From a virus, in the IMG/VR virus record IMGVR_UViG_3300020034_000050, positions 1 to 34,280 of that record: a stretch of 34,280 nt of DNA, one strand, 5' to 3'. Numbering within the stretch: the first letter of the stretch is position 1; every line of letters begins with the position of its first letter. The notes beneath the pieces were generated by a model. It did no database searches, was not told the DNA's origin, and saw only the letters and a program-made list of their open reading frames with translations. Shown here one piece after another: positions 13,499 to 22,160 of the stretch. The position numbers and the translations under genes were made by a program.

Positions 13499-13897
13499 GT
13501 GTCACTTCCCCATGTCCCGACCGTGAAGACGCGCGCCATCGCCGAGGCCGGCGCCGGTTTTGGGATTCCCCATGAAGCCATTGCGCGCCAGCTTGAGATC
13601 GATCCCAAGACGCTGCGTCTGCATTACGCCGACGAGCTGCGCTGGGGGGCGGACCGCGCGACGTTCGCGGTAGCCAACACGCTCTACAACATCGCGACCG
13701 ACAAGGCGCACCCCAAGTGCGCGCCGGCCGCCATGTTTTGGCTGAAGTGCCGCGCGGGCTGGAGCGAGTTCATGCCGGCCCCGTCGCCGCGCCCCGAGAC
13801 GGCGGTGCCGCTCGGCAAGAAGGAACAGGCGATGCTCGACGCGAACGACGTGCCCGAGGATTGGGGCGCCGTGATTCCGACCACGCCCCTGAATTGA
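13499..13897 (+). CDS. Terminase small subunit-like DNA-binding protein
   Basis: The 132-residue product has an N-terminal helix-turn-helix region (AGAGFGIPHEAIARQLEIDP, about 18-37) and a helical middle (FAVANTLYNIATDK, AAMFWLKCRAGW), the layout of small terminase-like proteins in alphaproteobacterial siphophages. These recognise the packaging site and feed DNA to the large subunit. The GTG start has AAGGAGA 7 nt upstream. It lies 4 nt before the large subunit gene, which supports the call more than sequence alone. The C-terminus is Pro-rich and may contact the large subunit. Confidence 0.78.
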   Translation: MSLPHVPTVKTRAIAEAGAGFGIPHEAIARQLEIDPKTLRLHYADELRWGADRATFAVANTLYNIATDKAHPKCAPAAMFWLKCRAGWSEFMPAPSPRPETAVPLGKKEQAMLDANDVPEDWGAVIPTTPLN

Positions 13898-13901
13898 TCC
13901 C

Positions 13902-15635
13902 TTGGAATCCACCGGGCTGATCACGGGGGGCATTGCCAATCGTTTCGCGTGCCCGGATTGGGAGGACCGCATCCGTGCCGGCGCGTCGCTCGTGCCGGAC
14001 GGGGCTCGGGGCATCAACCCGGAGCTGACCGAGCGCACCATCGGTATCTACAATCGCTTGCGGCTTCCCGACGTGATCGGCCAACCGAAGCTTGAGGTCG
14101 CGTCCGGCCCGTGGTTCCGCGAGGTCGTCGGCACTTTCCTCGGTTCAATCGACCCCGTGACGGGGCACCGGCTGATCCGCGAGCTTTTCATGCTCGCCCC
14201 GAAGAAGTCGAGCAAGACCAGCTATGGCGCGGCGCTCATGATGACGGCGCTGCTCTTAAACGACCGGCCGCGCGCGGAATTCCTTTTCGTCGCGCCGACC
14301 AAGTTGATCGCGGAGGTGGCCTTCAGCCAAGCGGCCGGCATGGTCCTGGCCGACCGTTCGGGTTTCCTGCAAAAACGTTTCCAGGTGCAGGACCACATCA
14401 AGGCAATATTCGACCGCAAGACCAAGGCGCGGCTGTTGATCAAATCCTTCGACGCGAAGGTGCTGACCGGCGTCAAGCCTGTAGGCACGTTCATCGACGA
14501 GCTGCACGAGATCGCGTTGAACGCGCGGGCGTCGGACATCATCGGGCAATTGCGCGGCGGCATGCTGCCGTTCCCCGAAGCGTTCCTGGCCTTCATCACC
14601 ACGCAGTCGAGCGACCAGCCGGCCGGCGCGTTCAAAGCCGAACTGCAAACCGCCCGCGCCATCCGTGACGGAACCGGCGACGGCGCGATGATGCCGATCA
14701 TGTACGAATTCCCGGAGTCGATCCTCCAGGACAAAAGCGAAGAGCCTGCGTGGATGAAGCCCGAGAACTGGGCGATGGTGTCGCCGAACCTCGGCCGCCC
14801 GTTCACCATCGAGCGGCTGCAGGAAGATTTTGAAACCGCGAAGACCAAGGGCAAGGACGAAATTTGCCGCTGGGCATCGCAGCATCTGAATATCGAAATC
14901 GGTTTGGCCTATTCCACCGACGCTTGGCCCGGCGCGGAGTTCTGGGAAGCTGCCGGCGACAAAGGACTCACCCTCGACGTTCTGCTCTCGCGCTGCGACT
15001 CGGTGACGTGTGGCATCGATGGCGGCGGCCTTGATGATCTGCTCGGCTTCGCGGTGCTCGGCCAGGACAAACGCAACCCGCATATGTGGCTTCATTGGGG
15101 TCATGCCTGGGCGCACACCAGCGTGCTTCGCCGCCGCAAAGAAATCGCACCGCGCTTGCTGGATTTCGCACGCGACGGTGACGTCACCATCGTGGAGCGG
15201 ACCGGCGATGACGTGCAGGCCGTCTGCAACATCATCGAGCGAATTTACAATTTGGGCCTGATGCCGCCCGCCAATTGCATCGGTGTTGATCCCATTGGCA
15301 TCGACCAGATCACGAACGAATTGTTTATGCGCGGGTTCAGCAAGGACCAGATTGTCGGCATCCCGCAGGGCTACAGATTGAATGGCGCGCTCGCCAGCGT
15401 CGAGCGTCGGCTGTCCGGCGGCGAGCTGACGCACGGCGCGTCCGACATGATGGCGTGGTGTGTCGGCAACTGCAAAATTGAACTCAAAGGTAATGCAGCG
15501 TCCATCACCAAACAGGTTTCGGGCAAAGCCAAGATCGACCCCGTCATCGCGCTCATGAATGCCTCGCGCGTCATGGCGCTCAATCCAAACGCCGGGGCGT
15601 CGGTCTACGAAGAGCGCGGTCTGCGGATCGCCTAA
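13902..15635 (+). CDS. terL: Terminase large subunit
   Basis: Predicted packaging motor ATPase/nuclease, 577 residues, of the HK97-type (Terminase_1) family. The ATPase has a Walker A-like APKKSSKTS (residues 98-106, Lys 105) and Walker B TFIDELHE (Asp 199, Glu 200). The nuclease half carries CGIDGGGLDDLLGFAVLG (Asp-led RNase H-like strand), a VDPIGID strand and the C-terminal HGASDMMAWCVGN motif. The start is a TTG 4 nt after the small subunit stop; no good ATG exists near the N-terminus and the ribosome site is weak. It translocates DNA into the prohead through the portal. Confidence 0.93.
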   Translation: MESTGLITGGIANRFACPDWEDRIRAGASLVPDGARGINPELTERTIGIYNRLRLPDVIGQPKLEVASGPWFREVVGTFLGSIDPVTGHRLIRELFMLAPKKSSKTSYGAALMMTALLLNDRPRAEFLFVAPTKLIAEVAFSQAAGMVLADRSGFLQKRFQVQDHIKAIFDRKTKARLLIKSFDAKVLTGVKPVGTFIDELHEIALNARASDIIGQLRGGMLPFPEAFLAFITTQSSDQPAGAFKAELQTARAIRDGTGDGAMMPIMYEFPESILQDKSEEPAWMKPENWAMVSPNLGRPFTIERLQEDFETAKTKGKDEICRWASQHLNIEIGLAYSTDAWPGAEFWEAAGDKGLTLDVLLSRCDSVTCGIDGGGLDDLLGFAVLGQDKRNPHMWLHWGHAWAHTSVLRRRKEIAPRLLDFARDGDVTIVERTGDDVQAVCNIIERIYNLGLMPPANCIGVDPIGIDQITNELFMRGFSKDQIVGIPQGYRLNGALASVERRLSGGELTHGASDMMAWCVGNCKIELKGNAASITKQVSGKAKIDPVIALMNASRVMALNPNAGASVYEERGLRIA

Positions 15636-15657
15636 CCCCATTTGGAGAAACACGCGG

Positions 15658-15849
15658 ATGGCCGACGGCACAGCGCGCACGGGCAAACCCCGCGTGGGCA
15701 TTCAGGACTTGCGCGAAGCCGCCGGTATCGTCGGCACGTTCATTCTTTCATATGGCCTATGGCTCGCCTGGCCGCCACTCGGGTTCATCTTCTTCGGATT
15801 GTTTCTCGTCGCGCTTTCGGTGCTCGGCACCCTGCTCGGTAATCGCTGA
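15658..15849 (+). CDS. Small membrane protein between terminase and portal
   Basis: The 63-residue product has a polar N-terminus (about 1-25) and two hydrophobic helices (IVGTFILSYGLWLAW and LGFIFFGLFLVALSVLGTLL). The ATG has GGAG about 10 nt upstream. Small membrane genes at this position are common in alphaproteobacterial siphophages but have no known role. Its stop shares one base with the portal start (TGATG). Confidence 0.72.
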   Translation: MADGTARTGKPRVGIQDLREAAGIVGTFILSYGLWLAWPPLGFIFFGLFLVALSVLGTLLGNR

Positions 15850-17195
15850 TGGGGTGGGTCGCGAAACTCGCGGGTGTCCAGGCCGCCGATGGTGGATGGG
15901 CAAACGATGACGACCGTTGGTACAGCGGCGAGACGAACCTGCCACGCCGGACCAATTCAGGCCGGCGCGTCACACCCGAACTCGCTTTGAATTTTTCCGC
16001 CGTCTATGCGGCCGTGAATCTGATGTCTAAGGCGATGGGCTCTATCCCGCTCGGCATGTACAAGCGCGACGCGCAAGGGCGTTACACCGAATGCCCCGAG
16101 CATCCGATTCATGATCTGCTCGCCTATCAACCGAACGCTTGGCAGACCGCGTTCGACTTCCGCGCAATGCTCATGATGCATGTCTGTCTGCGGGGGAACG
16201 GGTTCGCCGAGATCATTCCGGGCGCGCGTGGCTTCGCGCACAGCCTTGAGCCGATTCATCCCGATCTGGTCACCAAGGTCGACCAGCTCGGCGACGGGAC
16301 GCTTCGCTACTACGTGCAGGATGCGCGGCGCGGCCAGCGCATTTTGTTGCAGTCGGAAGTCCTGCATTTCCGCAGCCCGATTGCGCCGGCCGGTTTTCTT
16401 AGCGTCAGCCCCATCACCTACGCGCGCGAGACCATTGGCCTGGCGCTCGCGGCCGAAGAGCATGGCGCGCGCATGTTTTCCAATGGGGCCCGTCCGAGCG
16501 GTGTGGTTGAGATCGGCCGCAAGCTCAGCGACGCGTCCTTCGAGCGTCTGAAATCCGAATTTAATACGCTCTTCACCGGGCTCTCGAATTCGAGCAAGAC
16601 GCCGATCCTGGAAGAAGGCGCTGTCTTCAAGCCAATCACGATGACGGCCAACGACGCGCAGTTCCTGGGCTCGCGCGAGTTCCAGGTTGAAGAGATCGCG
16701 CGCTGGTTCGACGTGCCGCCCGTGATGCTCCACCACATGACGAACCAGTCTTCGTGGGGCACGGGCGTCGAACAGATCATGCTGGGCTTCGTCCGCAACA
16801 GTTTGATGCCGGTGATCGCCGGGTGGACGCAAGTCATTCGCCGCGACCTCATCATTGCCCCGCATGTGTACGAAGCGCGGTTTGACATCGAAGATCTTAT
16901 CGCCGGCGACGCAGCGGCGAAGTCGAACTTTTATCGCAGCATGGTGCTCGCCGGAATTCTCACGCGCAACGAGGCGCGCGAGGCGCTCGGCTACAACACG
17001 ATGGACGGATTGGACGAGCCGCTTGTCCCTGTCTCGACGGCCAAGGACGAAGAGCCGCCCGCCAATCCGAGGAAGAACAACAATCCCGCCGGCAACAACA
17101 ACGACACGTCGTCCACGTTGCTTGGACATAACGGCGGCCCGTCGCTCGATCCTGTCGGCGACGAGCATGCCAACCCGGAGACCACAAGCCAATGA
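15849..17195 (+). CDS. Phage portal protein, HK97 family
   Basis: Predicted dodecameric portal at one capsid vertex, the channel for DNA entry and exit; 448 residues. Portal features include YAAVNLMSKAMGSIPLGMY, HPIHDLL, the RGNGFAEI strand, EEHGARMFSNGA, a PVMLHHMTNQSSWGTG wing segment and IEQIMLGF-type helix, and the C-terminal LAGILTRNEAREALGYN (367 onward). The C-terminal ~60 residues are Asn/Pro-rich and look disordered. The gene overlaps the protease by 4 nt (ATGA). The C-terminal motif is repeated in the protease, as noted in the findings. Confidence 0.93.
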   Translation: MGWVAKLAGVQAADGGWANDDDRWYSGETNLPRRTNSGRRVTPELALNFSAVYAAVNLMSKAMGSIPLGMYKRDAQGRYTECPEHPIHDLLAYQPNAWQTAFDFRAMLMMHVCLRGNGFAEIIPGARGFAHSLEPIHPDLVTKVDQLGDGTLRYYVQDARRGQRILLQSEVLHFRSPIAPAGFLSVSPITYARETIGLALAAEEHGARMFSNGARPSGVVEIGRKLSDASFERLKSEFNTLFTGLSNSSKTPILEEGAVFKPITMTANDAQFLGSREFQVEEIARWFDVPPVMLHHMTNQSSWGTGVEQIMLGFVRNSLMPVIAGWTQVIRRDLIIAPHVYEARFDIEDLIAGDAAAKSNFYRSMVLAGILTRNEAREALGYNTMDGLDEPLVPVSTAKDEEPPANPRKNNNPAGNNNDTSSTLLGHNGGPSLDPVGDEHANPETTSQ

Positions 17196-18598
17196 ACTAT
17201 TCGCTCCTGCGCGCCGTCGCGCTCGGCAATGTCTGGGCCATCGAAGAATCCTACATGGAGAAACTTTGCTTCGTGCTGAATCGCAAGTTCAGCGACGAGC
17301 GGTTGTCGGCCGAAGAAATCGCCGCCATCAAATACGACGGCCCCTTGTTCGGATCGATGCAGCTTTGGTCGATTGACACACAGGTGTTTGTGCCGGCGGT
17401 GGCGGCGAATCAGGACGGTTCCTCCCCCGTCATGGCCGCCGCTGGCGGCGGTAGCGGCGGCGGCCCTGTACTCGCGGTGCTGAACATCACGGGTGTGCTC
17501 GCGCAGCATTCGCGGCAAGTGCAGAACCTCAGCGGGCCCACCGGCACGTCGACCGAGCAGATCACCAATAGCTTTCGCAGCGCGATGGCGGACCCCAATG
17601 TGAAAGCGCTGGTCCTGAATATCGATTCGCCGGGCGGCAACGTCTACGGCATTCAGGCGCTCGCGGACGAGATTTTCAAAGCGCGCGGCACGAAGCCGAT
17701 CATTGCGCAGGCGAACAGCACCACCGCGTCGGCGGCCTATTGGCTGGCCACGCAGGCGGACGAGATCGTCGCGACGCCGGGCGCCCAGGTCGGCAGCGTC
17801 GGTGCCTACACGGTGCATGAGGACCATTCGAAGAAGCTGGAAAACGACGGCGTGAAGATCACGTATGTCGCGGCCGGCAAACACAAGGTGGACGGCAACC
17901 GTGCATCCCCGCTTTCGCCCGACGCCAGCGAGCGTCTTCAAAAAATGGTCGACACGTACTACGGCGAATTCACCTCGTCGGTTGCTCGCGGTCGCGGCGT
18001 CAAAACGTCGGACGTCCGCAATGGCTACGGCGAAGGCGGCATGGAGCATTCCACGGCGGCGCTTCGCCTGGGCATGATCGATCGGATTGCGACTCTCGAC
18101 CAGACGCTCAAGCGTGTGGCGTCGATGAAGGCGCGGCCGGAAGGCTTGGCGGCGCGCGCGGAGACCATCACCCTGGAAACGCGGGCGGCGAACGAAGCCA
18201 CCGAGGTTCATCTGGTGGGCGAATTTCCACCGCTGCTTGCCGTGAGCGGTGCTCTGCTCGCAAACATCGATGCGCCACACGTCGTGTGGAATGCGGAGAC
18301 CGGCTCCCTGCTATTGATGCTCGCCAACGCGTCGGCCGCGTATCAATTCGTGAGTCGCGACATCGCCACGGACGTCTCCACATTCGCGCGCGTGTCGCTC
18401 GGTTCTGCAATCCAAACCAAGAGCGCTGTCGACGCGCTTCTGGCCGGTGTGCTGACTAACAACGATGCTCGTGCAGCACTCGGTTACAACAGCATCGACG
18501 GCGCTTTGATCGACGCAGCGGCGGTTGCCGCCGATCTGGCAGCAAAGGGCGCGGCCTTCCGTAAGCGTCGCCACGCCCACCGCATGCGGATGCCCTGA
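17192..18598 (+). CDS. S49 family (SppA-like) prohead protease with portal-like C-terminal motif
   Basis: Predicted serine peptidase that matures the capsid, 468 residues. The S49 core (about 90-300) has LVLNIDSPGGNV, the serine motif NSTTASAAYWLA (Ser 180 predicted nucleophile) and GKHKVDGN (Lys 230 or 232 as general base). A further ~150 residues follow the peptidase domain. They end with LAGVLTNNDARAALGYNSID (417-436), nearly the same as the portal C-terminal motif, then a basic tail. No separate scaffold gene lies before the capsid gene. The start overlaps the portal stop (ATGA). The peptidase call is strong; the role of the extension is unknown. Confidence 0.9.
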   Translation: MNYSLLRAVALGNVWAIEESYMEKLCFVLNRKFSDERLSAEEIAAIKYDGPLFGSMQLWSIDTQVFVPAVAANQDGSSPVMAAAGGGSGGGPVLAVLNITGVLAQHSRQVQNLSGPTGTSTEQITNSFRSAMADPNVKALVLNIDSPGGNVYGIQALADEIFKARGTKPIIAQANSTTASAAYWLATQADEIVATPGAQVGSVGAYTVHEDHSKKLENDGVKITYVAAGKHKVDGNRASPLSPDASERLQKMVDTYYGEFTSSVARGRGVKTSDVRNGYGEGGMEHSTAALRLGMIDRIATLDQTLKRVASMKARPEGLAARAETITLETRAANEATEVHLVGEFPPLLAVSGALLANIDAPHVVWNAETGSLLLMLANASAAYQFVSRDIATDVSTFARVSLGSAIQTKSAVDALLAGVLTNNDARAALGYNSIDGALIDAAAVAADLAAKGAAFRKRRHAHRMRMP

Positions 18599-18705
18599 TC
18601 GCTTTCTGAGTTTTGGTTACGCGCCCCGCCTCGCTGGTCGGTGGGCAGAGTTCTCGCGCGCTTCGGTGCCACGCAAATCCCCCCATTCCCAGGAGAACCC
18701 AAGTC

Positions 18706-20034
18706 ATGGACTTGATCAAGAAACTGCGCCAACAGCGCACCACGTTGATGGCCGAGGCGGCGAACCTCTTCGCAGGCGAGAGCCTTACGGCCGAACAAAT
18801 TTCCCGCGACGACGCGATCTCGGCTGAGCTGGCCGACGTGGACGCGCAGATCGCGCGGACCGAAGCGCACATGGAACGTCAGCGCGTATCCAACGACGTG
18901 CTCGGCTCGCAACAGCCTGTCGACAAGAAGAAGTTTTCCGGCCTCGGCGAACAGATGATTGCCGTCGCGCGTGCCGGCCAACCCCAAGGTCGCGCCTTTG
19001 TCGACCCGCGTTTGATCTACACCAACGAGGCCGGCGGCTCCGGTATCCAAGCGGCGACCGGCTTGTCGGAGGGCGTCGCGGTTGACGGTGGCTTTTTGGT
19101 CGACACCGACTTCGTGCCGGGCCTTCTGCAGAACGTGTACGAGAATGGCGAAATCGCCAGCCGCATTCGCAAGATCGGCGTCGGCGCGAATTCCAACGGC
19201 ATCCGCATCAATGGCGTGGACGAAACCAGCCGCGTCAACGGCTCGCGGTGGGGCGGCATTCAGATGTACTGGACCGGCGAAGCGCAGCTCAAGACCCCCA
19301 GCCAGCCCAAGTTCAAACGCCTCACCATGGAATTGGATAAGCTCACCGGCCTTTGCTACGCGACCGACGAGCTGCTCCAGGATTCCGCCGCGTTGGAAGA
19401 ATGGCTGAAGCAGGCGTTCTCCGATGAAATGACGTTCAAGCTGGAGGACGCCATCGTGAACGGCAACGGGTCGGGCATGCCGCTCGGCTTCCTGAATTCC
19501 GGCGCTGTCATCACCGTGGCCAAGGAAGCGTCCCAGGCGAACGCCACCATCGTCGCTGAGAACATCCTCAAAATGTGGTCGCGCATGCCCGCGCGCCTGC
19601 GGAAGAACTCGGTGTTCCTGGCGAACCAGGACGTCGAGCCCCAGCTCTACCAGCTCAATGTGAAGATCAAGAACGTCGCCGGGACTGAAAACGTCGGCGG
19701 CATCGCGATCCCGGCCGGCGTTGTGTACACGCCCGCTGGCATGAATGGCGTCGGCAATTACGGGACACTGATGGGGCGGCCTGTGATCCCCGTCGAATAT
19801 CTCGGCTCGCTCGGCACGCCCGGCGACATCGTGCTCGTCGATCTGTCCCAGTACCTGGGCATCGACAAAGGCCCGCTGCAGTCCGCGTCTTCGATCCACG
19901 TGCGCTTCATCTACGACGAGACGTGCTTCCGGTTTGTCTATCGCTTCAATGGCCAGCCGATCTGGTCTGCGGCGATGACGCCGTACAAGGGCACCAATAC
20001 GCAGTCGCCCTTCATCGTTCTCGCCCAGCGCTAA
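18706..20034 (+). CDS. Major capsid protein, HK97 fold
   Basis: Predicted coat protein, 442 residues. The N-terminal ~75 residues are helical and coiled-coil-like (KKLRQQRTTLMAEAANLF, DDAISAELADVDAQIART), matching the delta scaffolding domain of HK97-type capsid proteins that the S49 protease removes. The rest has typical HK97-fold features: AVDGGFLVDTDFVPGLL, LDKLTGLCYATDELLQD, EDAIVNGNGSGMPLGFL and VDLSQYLG. The start is an ATG with AGGAGA 9 nt upstream; an in-frame TTG at 18613 is rejected. It is probably the most abundant protein in the window, and a hairpin follows it. Confidence 0.95.
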   Translation: MDLIKKLRQQRTTLMAEAANLFAGESLTAEQISRDDAISAELADVDAQIARTEAHMERQRVSNDVLGSQQPVDKKKFSGLGEQMIAVARAGQPQGRAFVDPRLIYTNEAGGSGIQAATGLSEGVAVDGGFLVDTDFVPGLLQNVYENGEIASRIRKIGVGANSNGIRINGVDETSRVNGSRWGGIQMYWTGEAQLKTPSQPKFKRLTMELDKLTGLCYATDELLQDSAALEEWLKQAFSDEMTFKLEDAIVNGNGSGMPLGFLNSGAVITVAKEASQANATIVAENILKMWSRMPARLRKNSVFLANQDVEPQLYQLNVKIKNVAGTENVGGIAIPAGVVYTPAGMNGVGNYGTLMGRPVIPVEYLGSLGTPGDIVLVDLSQYLGIDKGPLQSASSIHVRFIYDETCFRFVYRFNGQPIWSAAMTPYKGTNTQSPFIVLAQR

Positions 20035-20040
20035 CAGCCA

Positions 20041-20070
20041 GACCCGGTGTCCCGAAATGGATGCCGGGTC
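20041..20070 (+). other. Hairpin after major capsid gene
   Basis: GACCCGG (20041-20047) is perfectly inverted at 20064-20070 (CCGGGTC) with a 16-nt loop, starting just after the capsid stop. There is no T-run. It probably stabilises capsid mRNA or attenuates downstream transcription. Confidence 0.55.
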
Positions 20071-20111
20071 GCGCCGTTTCCACCATCCCCTGACTCGCAA
20101 GGAGAATCCCA

Positions 20112-20603
20112 ATGGGTTCGAAGATCAGCTTCCCGTCCGAGTTCAAACTCGCCACGCTGCTTGAGCCTGCGGCTGACGCCGCCGGCCGCACTTCCGCCAT
20201 TGCGCATAGCCTGAAGAACACGGGCAAGGCGTATCTCATTTTCCACATCAATCAGGGCGCGGCGAACACCGTACTGCTCACGCCCATGCAAGCATCCGCC
20301 GTCGCCAAAACTGGCGGCAAGGTGCTCGCGAATGCGGTACCGATCTGGGTGAACCTGGACGGTGCGGCGGGCGACACGTGGGTGCGCGTTGCGGACGGCG
20401 TGAATTACACGACCGATGCGGGTGTGAAGATCAAACAGGTCTGTTTCGAGATCGACCCCGCGATGCTCGATATGACCAATAACTTCGATTGCATCTACGC
20501 CGTCACTGGCGCGTCCGCCGCTGGCAACATCACCTCGGCGCAGGTTCTGCATTGCGGCATGCGCTTCCAAGGCGGCCTCGTGCCGAGCGTTATCACCGAC
20601 TAA
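20112..20603 (+). CDS. Probable head accessory or decoration protein
   Basis: The 163-residue product begins right after the capsid gene with an AAGGAGAA site. It is beta-rich (AYLIFHINQGAANTVLL, VPIWVNLDGAAGDTWVRV, VKIKQVCFEIDPAML) with no catalytic motif. Position and composition fit a capsid decoration or cement protein, but I recognise no specific family, so the call is by context. It is bracketed by strong hairpins, suggesting a transcript level different from its neighbours, as expected for an abundant structural protein. Confidence 0.6.
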   Translation: MGSKISFPSEFKLATLLEPAADAAGRTSAIAHSLKNTGKAYLIFHINQGAANTVLLTPMQASAVAKTGGKVLANAVPIWVNLDGAAGDTWVRVADGVNYTTDAGVKIKQVCFEIDPAMLDMTNNFDCIYAVTGASAAGNITSAQVLHCGMRFQGGLVPSVITD

Positions 20604-20636
20604 TCGGCGGGCCCACCACCCTGAAATAAGCGCGAT

Positions 20637-20665
20637 CCGCGCCGAGCCACACTGGTTCGGCGCGG
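20637..20665 (+). terminator. Strong 12-bp hairpin after the decoration-like gene
   Basis: CCGCGCCGAGCC (20637-20648) pairs with GGTTCGGCGCGG (20654-20665) around a 5-nt loop ACACT, with one G-U pair. Only a short T tract follows (CGTTTC), so termination is probably partial. Confidence 0.6.
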
Positions 20666-20704
20666 CGGCGTTTCAACTCTTCGCCAAAAAAGGAAGCCAC
20701 CACA

Positions 20705-21070
20705 ATGTTCGTTCGCACGCTCATCGGCCGCAACGCCGGGCAGATCCAAGAACAGCCCTATCACGCCGCGACCGCGAACCTTGCCAACGGGACCGCCCTG
20801 CCCGTGACGGAAGATGAGATACGCGACGCTGGGATCGACGCCCCGCGCGGCCTGTCGTCTTCGGTTGAGAAAATGCCGGAAGGCTATCGTGTCGCCGACG
20901 ACGAGGAAGAAGGCTTTAACGTCTTCGCCCCGGACGGCAAAGAGATTCGCCGCACGCCCTTCAAGAATTTGGCCGAGGCCCGCGCCGCAGCAAACGCGCA
21001 CGCTCACGCTCACGCGGTCGCGGCGGACAAGCATCACAAGCCCGACCACAAGACCGATGCCAAACAGTAA
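20705..21070 (+). CDS. Unknown structural-block protein with His-rich tail
   Basis: The 121-residue product has an N-terminal region (FVRTLIGRNAGQIQ, HAATANLANGTALPVT), an acidic middle (ADDEEEGFNVFAPDGKEI) and a C-terminal tail of alternating Ala-His and Lys/His residues (ANAHAHAHAVAADKHHK). The His-rich tail could bind metal. It lies in the accessory block after the capsid gene. No family is recognised. The ATG is preceded by an Ala/Gly-poor AAGGAAG site. Confidence 0.65.
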   Translation: MFVRTLIGRNAGQIQEQPYHAATANLANGTALPVTEDEIRDAGIDAPRGLSSSVEKMPEGYRVADDEEEGFNVFAPDGKEIRRTPFKNLAEARAAANAHAHAHAVAADKHHKPDHKTDAKQ

Positions 21071-21377
21071 ATATCTCGGCGGCGGGACGGCACCTGTCCC
21101 CGGCCTGGGCAAGCAAATCGGAAAAGGCATACAGGCCAGCGGCCATTACGAGCCGTCACTCATGGCCGTTAAAATTCCGCGCTGCACGAAATGCCTTTCC
21201 GCAAACCGCAATCGCCTCGATCTCTGCGAAGTGTGCGGCGCGGATATGCCGCCCGACGTCGATCACCGCAGCATGGGCGCGCAGTTAGGCGGTGCGCTCT
21301 ATCCCTGGCACGCGCGCTTTTGCCTTTGGCTCGCGTCGAAGTTCACGAACCTTGCTAACCGTCTCGAAGGAGATTGA
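21057..21377 (+). CDS. Small zinc-ribbon-like protein
   Basis: The 106-residue product starts at an ATG inside the end of the previous gene (14-nt overlap). It contains CTKCLSANRNRLDLCEVCG (about 42-60), two CxxC pairs spaced as in a zinc ribbon, and a C-terminal aromatic helix (WHARFCLWLASKFTNLANRL). Zinc ribbons bind nucleic acid or act as structural modules. Nothing else identifies it, and being inside the structural block it may be a virion or assembly component. Confidence 0.65.
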   Translation: MPNSKYLGGGTAPVPGLGKQIGKGIQASGHYEPSLMAVKIPRCTKCLSANRNRLDLCEVCGADMPPDVDHRSMGAQLGGALYPWHARFCLWLASKFTNLANRLEGD

Positions 21378-21381
21378 TTCC

Positions 21382-21642
21382 ATGAACACGCGATTTGAAG
21401 TGCATGGCCGCAATGACACGAGGGTGGAAGTCGAAGCCGCTATGCCGGACGGCACGGTGGTGCAGGGTTTTATCCCCGCCTCCATCATTGAACTGGTTCC
21501 GATCAATGGCGGCAACACGCTCACCATTACGCGCCGCATGCCGACCGCCGAAGAGGCCGCAAGCGTGCAGGCGCTGTTCCCCATCGGTGGCGTGGTCGAG
21601 ATGGGCGAGTTCAGGCTCGTGACGCCGCCCGTCCTGGCTTAA
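21382..21642 (+). CDS. Small unknown protein of the structural block
   Basis: The 86-residue product begins 4 nt after the zinc-ribbon gene, with GAAGGAGA upstream of its ATG. It is beta-rich (FEVHGRNDTRVEVEAAM, VVQGFIPASIIELVPI, NTLTITRRM, VVEMGEFRLV) and has no cysteines or membrane segment. The regular strand pattern suggests a small sandwich or barrel. It has no recognised family; its place suggests a capsid-associated or assembly role. Confidence 0.62.
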   Translation: MNTRFEVHGRNDTRVEVEAAMPDGTVVQGFIPASIIELVPINGGNTLTITRRMPTAEEAASVQALFPIGGVVEMGEFRLVTPPVLA

Positions 21643-21689
21643 GCGCCGACCCTTTTCCCCACCGTAAATTCGCCCCAAGGAGAATCCCC

Positions 21690-22154
21690 ATGAACGCTGC
21701 CGTCCTCGGCGCGGCTGCCCGCCCGCGCTCTACCGTTCGCGACATCATCAAAGCTGGCTGTGTCCTGATGGCCGTCGCATTCGTGAACCTTGGCGCTGGC
21801 ATCATTTCGAACCGCGTCACCCAAGCAGGCACCGCGCCGAAGAACATCGGCTGGGGCATCGGTACCACGGCGGCGGCGATCACTCAGACCGCGCTCGTCA
21901 CCGAATCCGCGCCGACCACTTCGGGCGGCCGGACCGTCGGCACCGAGTCGCGCACCACGATCACCAACACCAACGACAATTATCAGGTGCTCGGGACGGT
22001 GACTGCAGCGGGCACCTTGGCGATCACCGAAGCGGGCCTGTTCGATGCGGTCACCACGGGCGTCATGCTTATTCGCGGCGACTTCGCGGCCATCAACGTC
22101 GTGTTGTCCGACTCCATCGCCTTCACGTTCGGCTTGAAATTCGTTCCGAACTGA
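21690..22154 (+). CDS. Probable structural protein with fibre-like beta motif
   Basis: The 154-residue product starts after AAGGAGAA. It has an N-terminal segment with a hydrophobic patch (GCVLMAVAFVNLGAGI), then a beta-rich half with a pattern I recognise from phage fibre and virion proteins: TALVTESAPTTSGG, YQVLGTVTAAGTLAITEAGLF, then MLIRGDFAAINVVLSDSIAF. This motif is common in siphovirus structural proteins of unknown placement. Here it follows capsid accessory genes, suggesting a head-associated component. Confidence 0.68.
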   Translation: MNAAVLGAAARPRSTVRDIIKAGCVLMAVAFVNLGAGIISNRVTQAGTAPKNIGWGIGTTAAAITQTALVTESAPTTSGGRTVGTESRTTITNTNDNYQVLGTVTAAGTLAITEAGLFDAVTTGVMLIRGDFAAINVVLSDSIAFTFGLKFVPN

Positions 22155-22160
22155 ATCGTC

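Noticed and set aside
14256-15701. Long minus-strand ORF of 481 residues opposite the large terminase
   Set aside because: Antisense shadow of a clear terminase gene with ATPase and nuclease motifs.
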